A DNA stretch of 64,000 nt, taken from positions 62,001 through 126,000 of the forward strand of contig JAWNGF010000014.1 in the NCBI GenBank assembly GCA_037039685.1. The letters are read 5' to 3'. The notes under the pieces were generated by a model. That model searched no databases. It saw only the letters and a list, made by a program, of their open reading frames with translations, and was not told the origin of the DNA. A program made the position numbers and the translations under genes. Positions 22,501-34,881 of the stretch are shown here, piece by piece. Source of the stretch: Ceratobasidium sp. AG-K (lineage: Eukaryota; Basidiomycota; Agaricomycetes; Cantharellales; Ceratobasidiaceae). Position 1 is the stretch's first letter. Every line of letters begins with the position of its first letter.

Positions 22501-23347
22501 TGTTCTCCACCTCCTATATTCTCAGTTTTGGAGCGATTGCGACCGAGTGACTACGAGGTGTCGCTTTCCGACGCTATCACCGGTTCTCGTCTCAGTCCTA
22601 GAAGAACAGAACATTATTCCTCGACTCGAAAAAATGATCAACGGCAGCAGAGAAGTTGAGAAATTCGTGGCTACTGGACAGCTATGGTTACTTTTTACTC
22701 TTTACCTCGATTCCTCCGGTGGGACGGGAGACATCCGAAATCGGTTAGGAGCTCAACTTCGCAAATATGACGCAAACAATCCCAAAGACGAAATTGTTCG
22801 ACACAGGAGTTTAGGCGAGCAGCTAGAACAAGAGTGGATCGCAAAATCCTGGTATATGTGGGGTCCTCTCAAAGGATGGGCGGCCAGGCTCGTGGAGTGT
22901 GTACTTCAATCGCAGAACTCCCCTCTATTGGATCTAGTCCATGAACGTGTTCGCGATACCCCACCTGAACTTCGTGGTCTCTCCTCCTTCACTCTATGGC
23001 GACCCCAGTCAATCGATACGCCAATAGTCGAAGTTCACGAAGCTGCGGAAGATACAAGGAGCCCTCAGCAGGCAATTGATCGCAATGACACAGTGGCGTT
23101 CGGAAAGCTTAAAGCTGGGGACGATGACCACGAAACAGTACACAGAGGTCACGGGACGGAGACTTACAGCCGCGGCGCAGCAGATAGTCAACAGAACATT
23201 GGGAGCAACACCAACGCAACGTCTCCCGAAGGGCAAGGGCAAAAGAGCGAAGAATCTGACTATGGAGCAAAAGAGGTTCCGCCCAAGAACGAGGCCCACG
23301 TTGTCGATGATTCTCATGTTTTGATTGATATACACACCTCAAAATGA
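19588..23347 (+). CDS. DUF6535-family multi-pass membrane protein, paralogue 1
   Basis: Proposed exons are 19588-19683, 19734-19812, 19872-20019, 20083-20102, 20155-20159, 20216-20244, 20307-20695, 20745-21672 and 21724-23347 (about 1105 aa). The DUF6535 domain starts at FDEYGTELHSDARVWKVYVK and runs through FAALFSAISTAFLIESSK, the transmembrane stretch LWFLSLSLSLATSFIAILAK, KDWCHSFMAGRTG and LLFSVGLCVYVWDTH. Further membrane helices and a long helical C-terminal region follow, with DALRIGNTAAS and TPPELRGLSSF, and then an acidic low-complexity tail. The function of this expanded agaricomycete family is unknown. Start ATG 19588 is preferred because MLFNSSRRRNYSDPG matches MLLSTYRRRRYQSDPG of paralogue 2. 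The first splice then needs a weak donor (gtcgct). ATG 19496 in another frame would use a better donor (gtatat) instead. The three tiny exons (20, 5 and 29 nt) are identical in size in paralogue 2. Confidence 0.85.
20155..20159 (+). other. Five-base microexon TATTC (paralogue 1)
   Basis: Flanked by ...ccatag and gtgagc. Joined as A|TA TTC|GCG it supplies Ile-Phe in ILIFAALFSAIS, part of the first membrane helix. The same 5-nt exon occurs at 27663-27667 in paralogue 2. Confidence 0.8.
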
Positions 23348-26300
23348 TTTCTGTCATCCTTGTGTATGCGCTGTTTAGAATTCAATCGAATGTCTTGGCA
23401 GCACATTGGCGATCCTGTAGGCCGCAGAAATTGAAATTCCCCTTGGGGCTTCAAACTTATGCTAAGTTACTACAGATTGTACAAAGCTTCCTCGACCTTT
23501 GCTCCAGGCATCTGTTGGAGTGTCGATATTCGACGTGGCTCTGTACAGTACCGGATATTCTTATCCGGGAAATTTTCTTCTTTGTGTACTTACCCCATTT
23601 CTTCCGTTATCGCATATATACTCGTTTTCACTCGGAATTTATTCACGCGCTAGGAATTACAAAAGCACCAACGGGTCTAATCCCCATTGGATTTTACCAA
23701 TTCTCACACTCCTTGCATTCATATGTGCGATTATATTTACATTCCCTCTGATCAACAAAACAATTAGTTGAATTAATCCAGGTGATTCATTCACCCTTTG
23801 CATCCTCATATCCCTGCGCATGGAGCCGGCAAAAAAAGGCAGAAATACATCCCGCACCCAGCGCCGTTTCATTTTGCTACACCTCCACTATCCTAAGGCC
23901 AATCCCGAGGAATGCCGCGTGCCTCCGGTGTGGTCCCCCCCATGTGTCTGGTTGATACAAGCCACATGTACCAGACGCCCGGGGAGCAAGGTGCACGGTC
24001 GTTTCTTTCGAGATGAGTGTTCTGAGTGCAAAAGGCGGTGTGTAACAAACTACAGCGTCGGGATGGGGAGACAGTTGCAGAACCAGAGGCAGTATCATGC
24101 GAGCGGTAGAACTAGCGGGTTTATAGTAAATATGGTACACTGCTTTGAAGCCCGACAACTGCGACTGCAGACGCGAAAAAAACAGCGAGGAACAAGGCTG
24201 ACGGTCGATGTGATGTACGCCCAGAAACGCCTTGAAGGAAATAATTCTCCAGTTAGAGTCGTGGTCAGTAAGTCAAGCCAATAAATTCAAGAGAGAAACA
24301 AGTTTAGTTTATCGGAAGGCATTGAAACGGACGGAGAAGACCAGGGCCAAGCAAGAAAGGAGAGCGGTGCGTGCATTGAGTGGCGAGTTATCAAGTCGAT
24401 GAGAGGGACATTGGCGGGACACTGACGGAGTAATACAGCGGACCGACCAGAATAAGGGGCGATGAGGTGTGGGTATGCTACGATAGGAGCTCGCATTGCC
24501 TTGGCAGTTTTTGTAGTCCATGAATCACTTCCCACGGTAACCAATTTATCCTGAGCTGCGATAAATGTGAAGCAAAAGAGCATCGATATATACCTAGCAT
24601 TAGCAAGATTATTTCTCCGTCACAATACTGAGGTTCCTGGTCGAATTCGAGTGCCATCCGGCATACACGGTTGCTTGGGCCATGGCTGGTGCAGTGAACT
24701 CAACAGCAGAAAGCTCGGTGAGGCCAAATATGTGTCAACAAGTCATGTGATACAAAGTATTTGATTTCTACTTTCTTCCTTCCCGTTCGATGAACCGAAC
24801 CACACTCGTATCCGCCCAAGCTCCGCGGCTCGCCTTTGTGTGCTACTTGCGCTGGAATGAGAATATCAGAAGCACCTCGACTCTGTAACCATGCAAAAGC
24901 CAAGTTGTTGCTCCGGCTGGTTCAACTCCTCACCCGACGTCTGCCTGATCAAACCCCAACCATGTAACGCCGAGGGACGGTTGGAAGAAAGAGAGACTGC
25001 AAGACAAGCCACACACTCTATTTTTGCACCAGTTGACGTTTCCGCTTGCCTTTCTAGAGTACCTTTACGAATGACGCCGCCCGTTTGTGCCATTGGCCTT
25101 GCCGCATCCCAGCTTAGCCAGTCGAGGTGTACAACCAACGCTAAGGCGAGCCACACTTTGCACCTGATAGGATCTCGTTCAAGCTATACCGAGTGGAGCT
25201 CTGTTGAAACGACGGAGGGGACCATATACGAGGGGGAGGTGCGAGTGAGCCAAATGAGCGTGGTCAACGCAAGCTAATCCACGAGAGTACAGTAGCAACT
25301 CAGTTGGCGCGACAGCGAGGACAGGCCAACTAAGGGGAGGCATGCTAGCTGCAGGGTCTAAGGAGCCCGCATTGAGGTGAGGGACAGGTGGTGATGCTCA
25401 ACGGCACTACTCAAAAGCTTTCAGGGACGGAATCGAAAACATGGACAGGGCAACGGAGCGGAAAACAGGTTTTGGGGCACCAAAGCGAATTCGGCAGATC
25501 TACGAGGGACTAAAACAACATGGCAATAGGCATCTGGTTGACTGGTTGAAATAAAGGGCATGGAGCTCAGGTCAGCTCATGCAGCGCACTCAATTTCATT
25601 TAGCTGATAACTTTATTAGGGTCCTTGACCAGATAAGGCCCTGTGGCAGCTCACCATCTTCGCGTTTATCCGTGCGACTTCATTTCGGACGGCTGCGATT
25701 CAAAGTGTGTGGACTCCCCGAATGTTCGTCACCCAACCCCATATCTGGCTCCTGTTCGGACCCCTGCCAATGCGCCGTTTGGTCCCGCCAAATGTCTTCG
25801 CATAACCCTCCTCCTTGTCGCTGTCTCATGGTTTTGGACTCGTCCGTTCCTGATCCTCGCCTCGGTATGGTGGCTACCGCCAATACCAAGCCACTGGAGT
25901 GCGTTCGATTTCTGATACACCGCTTTCACGACTTGGTTCTGACATTCTCCCGCGCGCTGACTAGTCTGACGTCCCAGGCGTGCCCGACTTACCCACCCTC
26001 AATCCACGGCTCTAAACCTAGAATAAAGAACCCCATAATTTATGCTCGAGAGTGGGTACGCCGGATTTAAAATCAATGAACGTGGTGATCGTTCCGCTTA
26101 GGCAAACCCTCTGGAACGCGTCACACAGCACGGATGTCGGCATTGCGGCAGCACTCGAATCCCGAATTGTTGGACTCATCGCCGAGTTGAGGAAGGATTT
26201 CGTCTCTTGATTATCTGAATTGCTCAAACCCACGAGCGTTGCGTTCAGTTTAATGGTATGCATCATAATTTCGGCCGGTCGATCTGCCGCAACTAAGACC

Positions 26301-27051
26301 GTTGCCAGTTTCAGGTTGACGCCGTGACGGAGGCCTTCTGGGATAATAGTTTGGCCGACTTTAAATCTCAAGTTTGTCTATTTGGGTAGCGACAAATCTG
26401 CGATTCGAGTGCCTTGGAATCCGAGGGCGGGCCTCGGCATAACCGCATATCGACGAGTTTCCGTTAATGCTTTGCAGGTAGCATGGTGAGCTGTTTCATT
26501 AGGTTCAATCTGTACACTACGTCGGGGGGTTGGGGATAAAAAATTTATTTCGAATTACCTTTCTTGGCGCGTGAGCTAGGCTAGCAATCCAACGATCCCC
26601 GGGGCACGATTGTAGTTGGCTCTCACACCCAGTAAAATCTTGGTCCTTCCTCAACGCCCGTCACTCGGCGGGAGTACCCTCTTAAAAAAACAAGTGGGTG
26701 AGGCACCAGCGCGAGCGGGCTGGGAAGGAGAGCGGGTTGTGCCGTCGGGATATCAGACCATTGAATGGACAGACACTCAGGGTCCACTATGTGGACCTAA
26801 TTGCCCATCATTACTCCTGGCACAGTTGGTAGCGTGCTCTGTCCGAGTGTTGCGCCCCAGCAACTTGCATGATAAACACACAGCATTCATATACATATCT
26901 CATCACTCAATCGCGGCTGAGCCCTATTTCTGAAGATGTGAATGCCAGGCCCTACCCGTTGGCGCTTAGACTGACAGCACGGCGCCTGAACGCATCAACG
27001 TGTCCCACACCTCGTGTACGTTCGTGAAAATTCGACGACCATCACGCACCA
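23348..27051. other. Long gene-poor interval between the DUF6535 paralogues
   Basis: No confident gene in 3.7 kb. The first 400 bases are AT-rich 3' flank of paralogue 1. Plus-strand frames at 23820-24284, 24891-25277 and 25579-26070 and minus frames opposite them have biased composition and no recognisable domain. The one frame with ordinary protein composition is the minus-strand 26018-26371 piece listed separately. The last few hundred bases are presumably the promoter of paralogue 2. Confidence 0.4.
26018..26371 (-). CDS. Orphan putative exon, unknown protein
   Basis: A minus-strand frame of about 117 codons with balanced composition, starting around RFKVGQTIIPEGLRHG and including LKLATVLVAADRPAEIMMH. 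An acceptor-like aaatag precedes it, and no ATG opens it. A donor-like gtaccc follows FKSG. It could be one exon of a small gene or a relic. I do not recognise the family, and neighbouring exons could not be assembled. Confidence 0.25.
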   Translation of the reverse strand: MRFKVGQTIIPEGLRHGVNLKLATVLVAADRPAEIMMHTIKLNATLVGLSNSDNQETKSFLNSAMSPTIRDSSAAAMPTSVLCDAFQRVCLSGTITTFIDFKSGVPTLEHKLWGSLF

Positions 27052-30000
27052 ATGCTACTGAGTACCTACAGAAGGAGAAGATATCAGAGCGATCCCGGCG
27101 ACTACAAGTCATCCCAAGTGAATGGCCGGTTGAACACGCCAAAGGTAAGTGAAGCGCCAGATTTGTATCCGGTGTCGGCTACTGGCAAATCGGTATCGAG
27201 ATCAGTGGAGGACTTACTTAGTTGATTTAAGGCCGCCCGGGCGTCCGTCGGTGTCAGTGCTGAGCCAGGACCAAAGAATGATGCTGGTGTGCAGACAGCC
27301 ACACAAGCGATGGAGCCACAAGGCGGCACGACACCACTCCGGGTACGAGTTATTGATCCATTCATGATGAGTTATAGGACTAGAATGTGCCGTAGATGAC
27401 AGCGGTCGATCCGCAGAACGAGTTTGACGAATACGGCACTGAACTTCATCGGGACGCCCGAGTCTGGAAGGTGTATGTTGAGGAAACCGACAGGTTTGAT
27501 GGGGAGCTAGTGAAAGGCTGGAATGAGTGAGTCGCTGAAGTAGGTAGTAATGGTACACTTACATACCTTTTTTGTAATATCGCTTGTTAAGCTCAACGGA
27601 TGTGATTCTGAGTACGTGTTTCTATTTTTGCCAAAATCACATTGCAGCTGACTTCTGCGTAGTATTCGTGAGCATACAGCCGGTGCTAGTATACTGGACT
27701 CGTGTATCTACTGATCCTACCCTTGTAGGCTGCATTGTTCTCGGCAATCTCTACTGCGTAAGCTGGAGAATCATGACCGCGAGAGTGCTGGATTCCAAAT
27801 CTCATTCTACGTCCTTAGGTTTCTCATCGAGAGCTCGAAGATGCTCCAGCCAGACCCCACCGACTTATCGGCCCGGACACTGGCCGTAATTTCACAAACG
27901 CTACTTACGCTCGCCAACGGCACCCAATTACCAGCATCTGTAACTACACCTCCCGATGACTCTGCCGAGTTTGTTCCATCCCCCACTGCCATCTACGTCA
28001 ACACTTTGTGGTACCTGTCGCTCAGCCTCAGTCTTGCAACCTCGTTCATCGCCATTCTATCCAAAGACTGGTGTCACTCTTTCATGAGTGGTCGAACAGG
28101 ACAACACTACACACAAACCTGTCGTCGGCAGCAGAAATGGGACATGCTGGAACGATGGAAAATGTCAGAGCTACTAGCCCTGCTTCCATCTATAATCCAT
28201 CTCGCACTGCGTAAGTTTCTCAATCGACTCAGACTATGTATTGACGGTTCTGTAGTTCTTTTTTCCGTGGGACTATGTATCCTGCTGTGGGATATGCACA
28301 GCGTTGTAGCGGTCCCAGTTATCTGCGTCTCCGGGGTAGCATTTGGATTCTACGTCTGGTCAAGTGTTGCTGCAATTCTGCTGGATTCCTTTCCGTATCC
28401 GACAATCGTGTCAGTCATATGTCGAACAAAACCTGCCCGACTTGTTCCTCGGTTGGTATTACTTACCGCATCTCAAGTTCTGCGTTATCTGGCGTGGCAC
28501 GTTCTGCACCTGATATTACGGCCATTGGAATACCTATTTGATCGCCTTGTGGAGGTCTCTAGTTGGTTGAGACACATCGACACAGATAATTCCATGTAAG
28601 AAACACATGTGTCCACGAATCCCAGGCTACACTTACTGACCTGATCCATTGTTTGCTAGTGCGAGGTTTCTTGTGCGTCGACCAGCATACATAGTTTGGG
28701 ACTGGTTAACGGACAGGTCTTGGAATGAAATGACCACAACAAGGCTAATAGACAGGTGGTTCACACGACCAGAGTGGATACCAGAATGGACCAGGGCTTA
28801 CTCAAGCGTCGCTAGCATGGAACACGATAAATTGGAGCTGCAGGGACAGCTGGCCAGCCTTGCATTGCGTTGGATCATCAAGAACTGCGAAGTACCTCGG
28901 TCCGTCGACATAGCCCTACAGTCGATTGCCGGAGCAAGTCAAGGTTTCTTTTGCGAACCACTGTTGGAGTGTGATGCTGCCATGGAGATTTCAAAGCGAC
29001 TTGCATCAAGTAACAGTTATCGGGGTGGCAGCACCGAAACTGTTGTGTTGCTCTATTCTCGTGCCTTATCATATCTTAGTTCCTCTGGCAACAAGAACAT
29101 GCGTAACACAAATGATGCGGGAGATAACATGGAGGTAACGATATGGCAAATGCAGACGCAGATTGAAAGGTGGGTGCGCGTGCTGGCTTTTACTGGTTTG
29201 GCATGCTAATGAACTGCACCTGTACGTAACAGCAACGTGGCTGGTTTGATTACGGACGGTCAATTCCAGCCTAGTCGACAGAACCTCGATGCACTACGTA
29301 TCGGAAACACCGCAGCATCTCGAAGCCTTAGGTTACTCCAAGGCGATGCCAGGGACCCAAGTGTGGACTTTGACTCGATTACGAACCTGATGCAGCAACA
29401 CTTGAACAAGGCAGCCCCCCTCCATCCCGCATCCTTGCTATCGCTGGTCAATGCGGCAACTCTACTTTCGTTACTTTGCAGCGACGTTGTGGCAACTCTT
29501 CCGATCAGTACGCTCTGTGTGAGGCTTGCTTCCAACGCCGAACACACGGACCTGCCAAGAATCAAGGTGGCTCTCATCACATGCGCGGTGATACAAAGGG
29601 CGCGCATGAGTCAAGACGGATCACCAAACCTACGTGAAGATAGCTCTACTGTGAGGGCAATCCAGACGGTGATGAGGTTTCAATCACACGACGACCAAAG
29701 TTTGAGGACGATGCTTGCGTTTGGGCTAGAGGACCTCTGGAACACTACATGGCTTGTGTATCCAGATAACAGCGATTTTGAGGTAGCGGAGCCTATCACC
29801 AATGATCTTCACTTTCAGTTCCTCTCCGGCATTCACTCACTACTGGCAGCAGACGATTACAATAGCGCTCCTCCTCAGCTGATCAATGTACTTTACCGTC
29901 TACACCCCTTTAGGACCGCCAAATCAAAATTGGTAGGAAAACAGAAACCAGAGCACAGACTTATCGGAATGATCTGGAATCTAGGTGCAACAATAGAGGA

Positions 30001-31929
30001 GTAAGTACGAAGTGGTATCAACGTGAACTATTCCAGGAGTGCGCTAACACAACATGCAGAAAACTAGCTGCTTTGACCTCAGACGGCACACTCAAGCCCA
30101 GCCAAAGCAACCTTGAGGCCCTTCGTCTCAGCGGTGTTGTGGGATTGACCATCGCAAAAATCCTGAATAATCAACTCGACAATGTCAACATCGAGGGTAT
30201 AGTTAACTCCGCCACCGGGCTTTTGAAGTCGCACCTCAATCTTACTGCTACACTTCATGATGCCGCTCTACTCTCGGTAACCTATGCCGCGACCTTACTT
30301 TCCTTGATTGTCCCTACCTCCGTCTATATGCGTCAGAACAGTCCGGATCCGCTTCTGGCACCCCGGACAACTCCGGAAAACCCGCTTGAACCGACCGGCG
30401 AACCGGCAGCGGATTGTAACGTAACCGACGCACTGACACTTCCATCACTTTGCCGTCAGATAGCCAGAGATCATTCCTCTGACGGACTCATTACCATTCT
30501 TGCCAATACATACGTACTATGGTGCAACATGTACACGGAGCACACGCGGACAAGTCAGAAGGATGAATTGGACTGGAAAATAGAAGCCGTATGGGGACTG
30601 GTTGAGATATGTTTTAAGGACAAGACAACTTTGGCGCAAATAAACAACTATATTGAACTACTAATAGATTCTTCTCCGACGCCCCAACAAACATACAACC
30701 TCGCGCTATCCCTCTCTCAACTGAACAGCAACTTCTGGTCAAGCGTGTCAATGACGGCTTCGACACTCCTTGAGATAACCGCGCCTCAATTGGGAATAGA
30801 AGCTCGTGATGAGGCGCAAGGGGATATCACACTGCAGCTTCACTCACTCTGTGCCGTCTACCACTTAACAGCTGTCACGGTGCTTTACCCGGACATTTAT
30901 CTCGCTGTTGTCGATATCATGTGCCGCTCCCCTCCATCTTCTGCTCAGTTCGCCTGCGGGGCTCAGATGCTATCCAAATGCCCCTTCCCGACCCTGTCCG
31001 AGGAGCTTGCCACTGCGCTCGAACAACGAGACCTTGTGCCGCTACTTGAAACAACCCTCACCAGCGACAATCGAACGAAGCGGTATTTCGCGAGGGGTCA
31101 ACTGTGGCTACTTCTGAGCCTGTATATTTATGCAGGTGATACAGAGAGTGGTCGGGACAAACTGAAAGTGCAACTGGACAAATGCAGGAGGAGTGGCGAC
31201 GAGAGCGAGGAGCGCCGATATCGGAGTCTGGGCGTTGAATTGTATTGGGAAGTCGACCCTGGTAATATTCTCGCTCAGGAGTTAGGAGTTTGGGTGTGGA
31301 GACTCGAGGAATGTGTGTGTCAATTCCGTGGCGCAACAATATGGCGGTATACCCGCCACGCTTTACGCGATGTTCCGCCGGAGCTTCGAGGGCTATCCTC
31401 GTTTACGGGATGGCCACGACGAGCAGACAATCCTCCCACAAACGAGCCGCGGCGAGCCCAGGAGGTGGCAGTCGAGGTGGGCGAAGGCGCCAGTACAACT
31501 GATCCAACGACTCAAGCCGAGGGTGCAACTGGTGGCGATGCACATGCGAAGAGCGCTGGCTCGGTCGAGGACGCTGGGGAGGCTGGAACGCAGGAGGCGT
31601 GGAACAATGAACGGGCGGATTCTAGCCGAGACATTGAGGCGAACGCACAGGTGCCGGAAGACGGGGCTGGGGAGAGCGTGGCAGCGAGCACTCACGAAGG
31701 GGAAACCAACGAAGTGCGGAAGGAGGACATCGATGGGCTTCAGGCTGTGGACAATGAGCGGAAAGTGGCAGATAAGGGAGACGCAATGCAGGCGGTTGAT
31801 GGAACGCAATCAGAGGGTGAAGAGACGGAGAAGGGGAATGAGGGGCAGGGTGGAGGTAATGAGGGCGACGTTGTAATCCCTATGGACAGTTTGGAGGACC
31901 AGCCCAGCCGATCGATGTCGAACGTCTGA
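27052..31929 (+). CDS. DUF6535-family multi-pass membrane protein, paralogue 2, with duplicated module
   Basis: Exons 27052-27144, 27232-27342, 27396-27526, 27592-27611, 27663-27667, 27729-27757, 27819-28210, 28256-28595, 28660-29169, 29233-30000 and 30060-31929 join in frame (1422 aa). The DUF6535 domain (FDEYGTELHRDARVWKVYVE, LWYLSLSLSLATSFIAILSK, KDWCHSFMSGRTG, VLFSVGLCILLWDM) is followed by helical regions. The exon 29233-30000 (GLITDGQFQPSRQNLDALRI) and the start of the last exon (ALTSDGTLKPSQSNLEALRL) are two copies of a module present once in paralogue 1. Both begin at the same splice position, so this is an exon duplication. The C-terminus carries ARGQLWLLLSLY, VPPELRGLSSF and a long Glu/Gly/Asp-rich tail. 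The role of this expanded fungal family is unknown. Multi-pass membrane location is inferred from the hydrophobic segments. Confidence 0.87.
27663..27667 (+). other. Five-base microexon TATTC (paralogue 2)
   Basis: Bounded by gcgtag and gtgagc. Splicing A|TA TTC|GCT gives ILIFAALFSAIS, matching paralogue 1 exactly. Its neighbours, 27592-27611 (20 nt) and 27729-27757 (29 nt), also match paralogue 1 in length. Confidence 0.82.
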
Positions 31930-33376
31930 TGATGTCGAGCCAAATGACTGGTGTGTGTGCTGCTTGTCAAGTATCTATGAGCCTGTGTTCTGTAGATGAA
32001 CGTATGTACGCGCTAAAATCACATTTCTGGACTGACTTGTTGTCTGGCACTTGTGCTCCCGCGAGAGGCAAGCGCGTGAAGCACGCTAATGCGATCATGA
32101 AAGCGAGCATAGCCTTTCCACGATACGATCTCAGCGTGGTGTTGAATCTAAAGTATATAACATCACCATGAATGTCTGTGCAAGGTGGGCCCCTGCAGCC
32201 GTTCTTGTCATCGGCAAATCGCCACCGCACTTCACGAGAGCCACATGAGACCAAATACCAACCACACAACACGTGACAGAACTTTTTTCTTTCCTTTTTG
32301 GATACAATTTATAGGGGGGCCTCCTACGAGGGAGTCACACATGACAGAACAACATCTTCATGGAGCCAAAAGCACGGCTCGAGACGGAACCTGTTGTTCG
32401 ACCTAGACAAGCTTTGACTGCATGAGTATCGCAGATGACTTTCGGGATCGTTGCGAGGCGGCTGTTTTACCTTGTTGGAGGCTTGGAGAGTTGGTGATAA
32501 ACTGGCTCAATACCTATTGCGTTGGTTTACTACCCGACAAGTCGATCGCTAGGACAATCTACGGCGCGCTGTAGTGCACTGTCGAACGCTCTCCATCAAA
32601 TCGCCTGACTTGAGTCGATAGGGAGGGAGCGGGTTCAGCCATCACCATTTGGGTTCGAGGCAGGAGCTGGGGTAGCGCCTCGGTTCAAGACTGGCCCCAC
32701 CGGAAGGTGAGCACTTTCATCGAGATTTAGCGCTTGAATTCAAGTGACAATGACCTTCTACCCGCTTTTATCTCCATCCAGCTGGCTCGCTCCCTGAGAA
32801 GTCCTGATCCTCTTCTTTATTTGTTTACTTAGTTTAATATTATGTGTAGTAAATATCCCCAACCTCTACGGTCAGTCTACCAATATGGCGCACCTCATCC
32901 GAGTGAAAGCTGGCATTGCAGTGCCTGAGGTATTTGTTGGGAAAACGTACTGCCCTCTTCCTATCAGCCACTTTGAAGGTTGCGACTTCCGGAGGATGAA
33001 GTTATGGAGTGGGGCGGAGAAGAGTGGGAGACGAAGAGCGGAATGACATGACTGAATTAGAGTAGTTGCAAGGGTGTGCTGGTATGGAGATTGCCTGTGA
33101 ATGGGCACAATTACTGTACGTACTTCAATCTATGTATTTAGGTAGCGCATCTCCATAAAGCTTAACAAACGAGGTATTCAGTACGCCAGATTCAAACAGG
33201 CTCAAATAATTGGGAGTGCGGTCGAATAGCATACAATCGTTGCTTATTGTATCTTCGGCGCTACCTCGGCCTCCTTTGCTAACGAGTAACAAGAAACCCG
33301 CTCGCGAAAGTAAATGCGAATAATGGAGTGGTAAGAACTTGCAATGCGAAGCCCTGAGGATATTTCCACAAGAATT
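31930..33376. other. Intergenic, no gene seen
   Basis: 1.4 kb after the paralogue 2 stop with only short frames lacking domains on either strand. Composition is mixed with AT-rich pockets. I see no repeat or mobile-element end here. Confidence 0.4.
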
Positions 33377-34260
33377 CTACGAGCTGGTCAATTCAAAATC
33401 TATCAAACTCAGCAGGGAAACGATTGTACCTTGCAAGAAAATCTTGGCCCTTGGCGTCATAAACAAAATGTCCTTCTTCGATTCAACTGGGTGGAAGCCT
33501 ATAACCAGCCTCGGGAGGAACGGGAGATTTCTCAGCGCATCTTGGGGTGGGACATAGTCCTTCAAGGCGTCGGATAGTGGCTCTGGGGATGGTTTCACGA
33601 CTGGAATACGGACTTGAAGTTGATGTAGTTTCGGAAGATGAATTGACATTTGGAACAGTTCGCGTGGCTCAATAACCGCTCCTTCTACAATTAGCTCTTC
33701 TAGTTCGGGCCACAAGTCCCCTATTGTCTTCAGTATGTCGTATTCCGTTTCCACAGTAAACCCGAGCCCGGGTGTCATAGTGGCTTGACGGCGACAGTGG
33801 CGAGAAGTCTATGAGTGCAGTTTTAAGGTTGGTAAAAGGTTGTACGAATGCTCGGTGGCGTATTTAGCAATGGCTCCTTCCCCTGGTGGTAGGCCCATAC
33901 GGAGTCTTGAAATCGCCCGATCGAATGCTCAGAATTTCGACATGTCGTCCGTAAATGTAGAGACGATTGAGGTATTGATTGGTCAATTTATTCAGCGGAG
34001 AACTCTATTGCTGGTTTGCATTGTCAGTGGTTCGGGATGACATTATGTAGAGCCATGGCTCACTGATAGTAACGAAGGAGCGGAACTATGCCAACTTCGC
34101 GCCAGATATGAGGAAGAGTAGCTTCGAATAACGCCCGACTGACTCTAAGCGCCTGCGCGAGATCGCGACGAGAAAGATGTGCGTAAATCAAGTGATATAA
34201 TTCGGGTGGTAATGCGCGACCAGATTTTGTGAGCATGTTGAAGATGCCGACTCGAATCAT
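33377..34260 (-). pseudogene. F-box protein pseudogene
   Basis: On the minus strand the frame opens MIRVGIFNML and gives an F-box-like segment: LPPELYHLIYAHLSRRDLAQ, then VSRALFEATLPHIWREV. Downstream pieces are in different frames: YLNRLYIYGRHVEILSIRSG (around 33950), then AIAKYATEHSYNLLPTLKLH, then a 134-codon frame (33778-33377) with LWPELEELIVEG, LPKLHQLQVRIP and LPFLPRLVIGFHP. These are the irregular leucine-rich repeats usual in basidiomycete F-box proteins, which select substrates for SCF ubiquitin ligases. A TGA follows YYQ at about 34060, and at least one further frame change separates the blocks. Some gaps might be introns, but the stop after the F-box region and the frame changes favour decay. 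Confidence 0.65.
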
Positions 34261-34881
34261 ATCAGGCGCAGTTGTGGTCAGGAGGCAGAGGGCATCTTGA
34301 TGCCGATCGCCATTTTCCGATCAGCGCAAGACATGAGGTCAACTCCACTTGAGGCAACCTGATATACGGCGACTCAAAAATGTGCTGCGTTCAACAGAGT
34401 TTCACCATTGAGGTCGAGAGGCTGAGGCGAGGCCGCTCCTAAAGCAAGGTAGACAATGTGGTATTGAGACAGTCAAGAGCTGTGTTATGCTGAGACGCGG
34501 TTGAGGATGTCGTGTGACCAACGTGGGTTGCTGAGACGCAAGGATAACTCGTCGAGCCTGTTATCGTACGCTGCCGGTGGCTAGCCTGCATTACGAGGCA
34601 TGCAGAACGGCTCGAAAAATTGATCGCCCGTCATAGCATTCACAATAGGTAATGATTCCGGGTGTCACCAAAACCGAATCTATGTCCCCCAATAAAAAAT
34701 CGTACCCTCAAAAACTTCTGAGCATCGTGTGGGTGGGGCATATATCCACGAGGCATCGATACCACGGCGATCACAGCGGGGCAGAAGAGCAACGTGTCAA
34801 GCGCCGAACCCGCGGAATATGACGCGCGGAACAGACAGATAGAAAACGCGCACACACGATTCCTACCCACCACACTCCAAA
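34261..34881. other. Intergenic, SEY1 promoter
   Basis: Between the F-box relic and the divergent SEY1 start. Open frames are short and without domains. The last 100 bases before ATG 34882 are the probable SEY1 leader. Confidence 0.4.

Noticed and set aside
27145..27231. Reading this stretch of paralogue 2 as coding with an in-frame TGA
   Set aside because: It has a strong gtaagt donor and a ttaag acceptor, and is in frame when removed. Treated as an intron rather than a lesion.
27102..27365. Minus-strand frame of 87 codons at the start of DUF6535 paralogue 2
   Set aside because: Antisense to the first exons of a well-supported gene. No domain.
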